Shown: in pieces, positions 58,191 to 64,000 of the stretch
Position numbering within the stretch: position 1 is the stretch's first letter
Layout: each line of letters begins with the position of its first letter
DNA from: Diphasiastrum complanatum
Lineage: Eukaryota; Streptophyta; Lycopodiopsida; Lycopodiales; Lycopodiaceae
Reading direction: 5' to 3'
Assembly (NCBI GenBank): GCA_029204225.1
Contig: CM055101.1
Location: 59,380,094-59,444,093, forward strand
Length of the DNA: 64,000 nucleotides
Notes under the pieces: model-generated
What the model saw: the letters and a program-made list of their open reading frames with translations, nothing else
The model's database searches: none
Told to the model about the DNA's origin: nothing
Made by a program: the position numbers and the translations under genes

Positions 58191-58900
58191 TCATGAAAAA
58201 AATTCCAATTCATAAAAATGGTCTTCAGTTTAAATTTATAACTTATGTCTCTTCAAAATTGAACGAAAAATACCATTGATTTGGACTTTTGCTTGCAAGT
58301 AAATCGACGCTTCCAAAATCGAATTGTGGAGGTATGCTTAGAATACTCAGAATTAAAACGAGAATGTGAAGTCTATGGAGGGGGTAGGGGTTTTACTTAT
58401 ACCATTTTTTGATGGATAGATGTATATGATACTTATGGGATATACCATTTGCCACATGTCACTGTCTTATCCCGCAGAGCTATTTCAGCATCTCATATAT
58501 TCAAGAAAAATACATTTTTATATAATAGATAACTGGACGGGGAAGGCCCATTCTGGGTTTTTGGGCCGCAACCGCAACCGCACCGCACCGCAATCCGCAA
58601 CCTACAAAACCATGAGTTCAAAACTAACGGCCAAGGACTATAGTCCAATGGTTGAGGACCAAGTGGCAAGGGGTAAGGGCCAAACTTTAAGGACCAATGG
58701 CAAAAGGCTAAGGAAGATCCACTAATATTTTATAAAGATATTTAAATTACATAAAACTATTTCAAGATAATTTCAAATAACTTCAAAACTTAGGTATATT
58801 TATCCAGCTATTTACATTGTGTGTTATAAATTTACATCTATGTATGTGTGTATGTTTCAACGTATGTTGACATCATAATTTCTTTGTGTGTGTGTAGGGC
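58191..58900. other. Non-coding stretch
   Basis: AT-rich, with a short (CCGCAA)n-like patch at 58566-58602. No gene seen before the possible splice acceptor (tgtgtgtgtag) near 58898. Confidence 0.5.
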
Positions 58901-58905
58901 TTGCA

Positions 58906-59465
58906 ATGGAAAATGATCGTGAGAAAAATGTCCACATTGTCTTGCTATATCGAAAAGAAGTCGTTGCATTTGATCAAATTTTGAGTATTGAACCAAGCCA
59001 GATGTGTTTCTTTCGCAAAATTGGCACAAATAAATGCATGGTGAGTATATCAAAAGTGCTCAAGATGGATTGTCCATTGCCCATACCCACAGACGAGTAT
59101 CACTCATCTTGCAGACATTTATGATAATTTGTTGGACTTAATGGCAAACAGATTATTGTGAGATAACAATGACGTGGTGAAGATTGATGATCTTCCAGTC
59201 TTGGCATGTCATGTTTATAGTTTGTTCAGCTAGCTTCAAAGGTTATTGCAGTTTTGAAAAAAATAAGTTGTTTGCCACTGTAAAGTTAATATCGGTAACA
59301 AATGAAGGAACCATTCAAAATGCCATGGCAGATGATGGAGTCCCATTTTACTCACCAAATAAATCGATGATATGGTGTATATCGAAACTTTCTTTACATG
59401 CTACGAATGTTGGGCACGTATCGTTCGACGAGACAATGAATGAGTATTACACTTATTATGATCGC
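58906..59465 (+). other. Possible upstream exons of the transposase-like gene
   Basis: After a tgtgtgtgtag acceptor, an ATG at 58908 opens 72 codons (MENDREKNVHIVLLYRKEVVAFDQIL...). A second stretch from about 59235 (after ttgttcag) reads FKGYCSFEKNKLFATVKLISVTNEG..., continuing to YYTYYDRNYNRSS. They look coding but match no family known to me. Linkage to the ORF that follows needs a frame change near 59470-59550 or a further intron. Confidence 0.4.
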
Positions 59466-61138
59466 AATTACAACAGATCATCGACACGTATACATGTACG
59501 ACTACCTTCAATCACAATAAGAGAACATCAACAAAAACAACATATAATTTTGATTTCCTCACTGGCGTGGAAGATGTCAATCATAATAATAGTGCAAACT
59601 TCAAACGGATTAGGTATAGTTCAGATGTTCTCACTGGTGTGGATGATATCAATGCTCATGATGTGACTGATAGCAATGCTACAAGATCAGCTTTGTACAG
59701 CTCTGATGTTTTGACAGACATGGACGATGTAATTGGTTATGATCTGACACGATCAACATACAACTCAGACATCCTAACTGGGATAGACGATGTGGTTAGC
59801 AATAATGTATCTCGGCAAAATGGGTCTGGTAAAAATTTATTGATGCATATGAGAAATGTTAATGTGGAAAATGGACACTACAATCCATCTCAAGCGAATG
59901 CTATCACCGGTAGTCACGGTCATAGACTTTCTCAAATGGCAAGACAATCCAAGAAGACAATATCCTTTACAACATTGCTTTCTACTACTTCTAGACAACA
60001 TGATTCAGATTTTTCTATATTTGATTTTGATGAAGACGATGAGATAGGTAATTGGAATGAAATGTTAAAAGAATCTATATCAAGAGTTGGTCAATCACAC
60101 GAGAAAAGTTTTGAGAGTCCAATGCAACATGATCCAAGTTTCGAATCTTTTGGAGCTTCTCGAAACTGCAAAAGAAAGCGTGTGCTTGCATTCGTCGTTC
60201 TAAAGAAGGCACATTTTGTTTTATCACCAGAACATATAAAAGAGACTTTGATGCAGCCTTGTTGTAAAAGATTATGTATACGCAAAATCACTTACAAAGA
60301 ATGTGAAGACTTGAGACTAAGTGTATGGAGAAAGCGAGGATCATATAGACATAATTACCTTTTACAAATGTTCGGATGTTTTTTGAAGGCACGAGATAAT
60401 TCGAACATTGCATGCAATATGCGGGAAGAATCCTGTTTAAGACTTAAACCTGTAGTTTTAGGTAAAACCATATGTTCAAAGGCATTTCAAGATCTATTGG
60501 GAGTTTCCCATGGATTGTTTTGGCAGATAATCTTTGAGGCACGCAACAATATTGTCTATAAATTTCATGGGAATACAGGTACATTAAAACAGCGTGCACA
60601 TTCAAGAGGGGGACCTGCTATTATGCGTGGAATCTTAGAAAAGCATGCTCTACCCCAGCCGCATCTTCAACATAAATCAAAAGATGGAGTAGTTTATTGT
60701 GAACATCATCTCCCTCCTGGCATGTCTAAAGGTGATGTCTTCAATTCCATCAACAAAGAACTTCAAGAAACTAGCATGTCCGCAATCTCCAGAAATACAT
60801 TGTATCGGTTGTGGAGACATGAGGTTCGATATGTCAAGACTCCAACAAAACAAAGAATGTCCAAATGTAAGCTAAAAAATGCGATCGAAACTTCTATTGA
60901 TATTAAGGTGCGAGATCGCCAGAACAAATTTGTTGCAATACGGCCTCCAGATGAAGATGTTGCAGCGGGAGCCTCATTTTGGATGGCAAAGATTGTCGGA
61001 ATAGGGACCGATGCTGATGGTATGGTCACTTCACTCAAAGCATTATGGTATGAACCTAAATCCACTCGGAGACGTGGAAACAATCCAATTGACAACAAAG
61101 AATTATACGAAGACTGTCTTTCAAAAGCCTCTTGAATA
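59462..61138 (+). CDS. Transposase-like protein lacking its catalytic core
   Basis: Continuous frame open from 59465 to the stop at 61133-61135 (522 codons from a GTG at 59567; the real start is unknown). N-terminus: four imperfect 22-26-residue repeats (LTGVEDVNH, YSSDVLTGVDDINAHD, YSSDVLTDMDDVIGYD, YNSDILTGIDDVVSNN). Middle: a basic region, then CSKAFQDLLGVSHGLFWQI, RGGPAIMRGILEKHA, YCEHHLPPGMSKGDVF and ISRNTLYRLWRHEVRYVK, a layout I associate with the N-terminal half of large DDE-type transposase-like families. The DDE domain expected after RMSKCK is absent. The text passes to FVAIRPPDEDVAAGASFWMAKIVG and LKALWYEPK, typical of a C-terminal tail. The last few codons overlap a copia integrase fragment. 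Family assignment is inference. Confidence 0.55.
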
Positions 61139-61690
61139 GCATCTCAAAAGGTGTTCTTCCATCCAAAATAGCACTTGGCCACCTATTGCACAAAGAAATC
61201 GGCACACAACAAAGCTTGATCCCAAAATGACTTATCAAGGTTAGCACTTAACCTCATGGCTTTGGCACCTTCACGTAAAGTCTTATTCTTCCTCTCAGCC
61301 ACTCCATTTTGTTGTGGGGTCCTTGGTGTTGTATACTCCCTCTTGATCCCATGCTCATCACAAAAAGCCTTGAACTTGGTAGATATGTACTCACCACCAT
61401 TGTCACTTCTTAAGCACTTGATCCTTGTGGAAAATTGGTTCTCCCTTGCATTCTTAAACTTAACAAAGACATCATACACTTCGTCTTTGCTCTTTAGTAG
61501 CTAGATCCAACAAAATCTACTAAAATCATTATTGAAAGTTACATACATCTTAGCTCCACTATTGCTAATTGTAGTAATTCCATGAATATTCGAATGTACA
61601 ACTTGAAAAGGCTTTGTAAAATGTGCACCTCTTTGGTGCAATTTTAGAGCTTGAACCAAATTGTACGATTATTTTGCACATTGTGCGTTT
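61122..61690 (-). pseudogene. Copia IX integrase fragment
   Basis: Minus strand: RGAHFTKPFQVVHSNIHGI, YVTFNNDFSRFCWI-stop-LLKSKDEVYDVFVKFK, RIKCLRSDNGGEYISTKF, YTTPRTPQQNGVAERKNKTL, NLDKSFWDQALLCA and WPSAILDGRTPFEMLFKRL. The catalytic Asp and Glu motifs are intact in the longest frame. It ends abruptly inside the C-terminus of the transposase-like ORF on the other strand. Confidence 0.88.
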
Positions 61691-61930
61691 TCCAAGACCA
61701 AAGAGTAGAATATTCACAAGTTTGACCTTTTAGACTAAATTATTCTATTCTAAAGGTTGCAAATTTAAAGCAACTATTTGGATCCTTTAGAATATTTAAA
61801 AGTCGTTAAACTTTCCACATTATAGCTTCCTCATGGTCTTACAATACACATGCCATGGAATAGAATTAACTTGGGGTGACATGCCCACACCCTAGCATAC
61901 AAAAAATCGGATTTTAATAAAATTGTCAGG
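61691..61930. other. Short non-coding spacer
   Basis: AT-rich sequence between the copia IX relic and the minus-strand coding-like patch; nothing recognised. Confidence 0.4.
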
Positions 61931-61944
61931 CTAGAACTGCAACC

Positions 61945-62121
61945 TAGTACTCATCAACATCAGCTGCACATGCATCAACCAATTTGTACAAATACTCCTT
62001 GATGTGTGCTTGAGAGATTTCTGGAATAGATATTGATCTTTCGACATCATATCCATGTTTCTTTACCATCTCTTTTGCCTTGATTTTCCATGCATAAATC
62101 ACAACATCAATATCTACATCT
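61945..62121 (-). pseudogene. Coding-like fragment of unknown origin
   Basis: The minus strand has about 58 uninterrupted codons: EDVDIDVVIYAWKIKAKEMV, KKHGYDVERSISIPEISQ, AHIKEYLYKLVDACAADVDE, followed by a stop (tag) or a possible donor (gtacta). Composition and charge pattern look like a conserved soluble protein, not a retroelement. It sits between two copia integrase pieces of opposite strand. A captured exon is possible; I could not name the parent gene. Confidence 0.4.
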
Positions 62122-62124
62122 TCA

Positions 62125-62284
62125 ACTTTTTAAGAACTTTTGGATGCACATGCTATGTCAATATAACTCTTGATGATAGGACCAAGGAGGATCAATCTTC
62201 AAGAAAAGGTATATTTGTTGGATATAGTGAGATGAGTAAAGCCTACAAGGTTTACATTCCAACTACTAACAAAGTGATTGTTGT
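62125..62284 (+). pseudogene. Copia X integrase tail
   Basis: LRTFGCTCYVNITLDDRTKE, KGIFVGYSEMSKAYKVYIP, NKVIVV: the C-terminal end of copia integrase, interrupted at 62285 by an LTR of opposite orientation. Confidence 0.85.
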
Positions 62285-63236
62285 TGTAAAATCGCGTGTG
62301 GGCGTGAGTGGCAGCGGAAGCTTGAGGATTGGAATGTGGCATGTAGGAACGAAAACGCAACAATTAGCAGCAGAATTATTCAAGTAGAAGAATTCATACA
62401 TAATGTGCAAATGAACGACACAGTAGTTAGACAAAAATTGCACTCTGATAAAATATTAACAGTGAGTACAATAAGTAATAACTTCAGCTTGCTGAGCGTG
62501 ATAACGCTGACTATAGAAAAATTTTAATTGGAAGAGAGTTTCAATTAACTCAATTAACTCAAATTAACACTTAATATATAGATTTACAAGTGTCAAGGAA
62601 CAAAATATCTTACAAGCCTTTAATGCTATTTACGCCAGTCTTTGCATATGTACAAAATTGGTAACCGCCAACCGCCTTTGGGATATTTGGTTGTCTAGTT
62701 GTTTTAGGGTTGCTAATAAGTTGGTGACGTCGGTCAGCCAATGTAGCAAAATGCGAAAAAGTCAAAAAACCCGAAGGTGCCCTTAGACTGAAGGTTTGTA
62801 ACTCCTGAAGGTGCCCTTACACTAAAGGTATGTAAATTCCTAAGGCGCCCTTAGATTCAAGACAATGATGAAGGCGAAAAAGCCGAAAAAATGCCTTACA
62901 CTGAAGGCAGAGAAGAAGGCGAAGGTGCCTTAGATTAAAGGTAGTGAAGAAGATGAAAGTGCCTTGGATTAAAGACAACAAAAAAGACAAAGAAGGAGAA
63001 GGTGCCTTAAAAAATGATTTCCAAGGCATTTTGGCCACTTGGCTAGTGTGTCGCATTTTTTGCTAAGGAGCAAAAAAGGGCAAAGAAGGAGAAGGTGTCT
63101 TAAAATGATTTCTAAGGCACAAGAAATCTCAAGGAAAAAAATGTGAAGGCCCAAAAAATATGTTGTCGGGCTTCGGTTTTTCAGGATGCTCATTACTTGA
63201 ACAGTTTGTTTAAGGCTGAGCATAAGACATCAAACA
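62285..63236 (-). repeat. 3' LTR of minus-strand copia XI
   Basis: 952 bp. On the minus strand it runs TGTTTGATGTCTTATG...GATTTTACA and is preceded by the purine tract attaagggggag. Its lower end matches the copia III LTR at 16494-16866. The interior (62750-63115) is a tandem of gaaggtgcc(c)tta and aaggca phrases. Confidence 0.88.
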
Positions 63237-64000
63237 CTCCCCCTTAATGTGGATCCTGAAAAACTTTGATCTTCAGATTTAACATATCGTTAAATCTGAG
63301 ATGTTGCTCCTTTGATAGAGCCTTTGTGAAGTAATCTGCTGCCATGTAATTTGTTTTGCAGAAAATCAATTCTACTTCCTTACTGTACACTTTCTTTTTA
63401 AGGTAATGATACCTAATTTCTATATGTTTGCTTTGAGAGTGAAATCTCGGATTGAGAGAAAGCACTATTGTGCTTTGATTGTCACAATAGATTGTTGTAG
63501 GAAGTGTTTGTGTAAGATTGAGGTCTGCAAGCAATTGCCTGAGCCAGATCGCCTCTTTGGTTGCATTTGTGATAGCTATGTATTTGGATTCCGTTGATCA
63601 TAATGCAACTGAGGTATGATTTTGGCTATTCCATGAGATTGGGCCTTGGTTGTATAAGAATACAAATCCGAAAGTTGATTTTCTGGTGTCGACATCTCCT
63701 GCCCAATCCGCATCTATGTAGGCTTCAATGATGTTGGCAATTTGGCTGCCTCCGTAGCAGATGCTAAGAGTTGTCATTGCCTGAATGTACTTCATGACCT
63801 TTGTTAGCACTTTCCAATGAGCTACGTCTAGATTTGACATGAACTGGCTGAGTGTACTGACCCTATATACAAGGTTTGGTCGCGTGCAGATCATTGCGTA
63901 CATTAGTGAGCCGATGATGGATTGAAATGGGTAGCGCTTCATTTCCTCCTTTTCTACCTCAATTTGAGGAAGACTGTTCCTTTGATAGCTTTAGTCCAGG
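63237..64000 (-). pseudogene. Copia XI reverse transcriptase end and RNase H
   Basis: Minus strand, running in from beyond the window. SIIGSLMYAMICTRPNLVYR, STLSQFMSNLDVAHWKVL, AYIDADWAGDVDTRKSTFGF and GPISWNSQ are followed by a stop near 63598-63600. Then LPTTIYCDNQSTIVLSLNPRFH, KHIEIRYHYLKKKV, MAADYFTKALSKEQHLRFND lead to the PPT. The RNase H Asp residues are visible. It is among the least damaged pol pieces here; only its 3' end is in the window. Confidence 0.88.

Overview
This window comes from a plant nuclear genome. It is AT-rich, dense in nested LTR retrotransposons, and holds only two clearly intact host genes. The evidence for a plant is a three-exon SAR1-type small GTPase with plant-like sequence, a very large nuclear-type gene whose first exon carries a SAP-like motif (LPRRQLQALCKKHGIPAN), Ty1/copia elements primed by initiator-tRNA-Met sites, an Athila/Tat-like Ty3/gypsy remnant, a CACTA transposase tail and a LINE. 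The repeat-heavy layout and an unfamiliar transposase-like gene family suggest a fern, bryophyte, lycophyte or gymnosperm rather than a compact angiosperm genome. The species is not determined.

Layout. 1-3501: a solo LTR with a perfect 5-bp target duplication, and an unrecognised degenerate coding remnant ending at an LTR-like block. 3502-16866: a minus-strand gypsy element (gag, protease, RNase H, integrase; no polymerase core seen) split by a full-length plus-strand copia (6225-12411) and joined at its gag end to a minus-strand copia fragment. 17183-19889: a 5'-truncated copia. 20475-20625: a (CT)n tract. 21182-22690: a LINE reverse transcriptase relic. 23311-23825: a faint copia integrase relic.

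25910-27334: a 202-bp inverted-repeat element sits in the 3' flank of the SAR1 gene (exons 27334-27200, 27009-26878, 26483-26160, minus strand). 28000-31140 is mostly non-coding, with GCGGTC-rich stretches. 31141-41455 is a nest of copia remnants: an LTR with PPT and PBS, a gag-protease element whose 3' half is not pol, a gag-to-RT deletion derivative, and the tail of a CACTA transposase.

43426-50934: the large host gene (three coding exons, about 2412 aa), preceded by a (GA)n tract and a hairpin. 53580-54537: a GC-rich block and a near-perfect foldback. 55210-58190: an LTR fragment, a copia integrase, a GCGGTCC-type minisatellite and GC palindromes. 58906-61125: a transposase-like gene with four short internal repeats and an apparently missing catalytic core. 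61126-64000: three more copia pieces and a small possible captured coding fragment.

No rRNA or tRNA gene, CRISPR array, or bacterial or organellar gene was seen. Apart from the two host genes, nearly all coding matter is decayed mobile-element sequence; several of its stop codons are the C-to-T or G-to-A changes expected from deamination of methylated cytosine.
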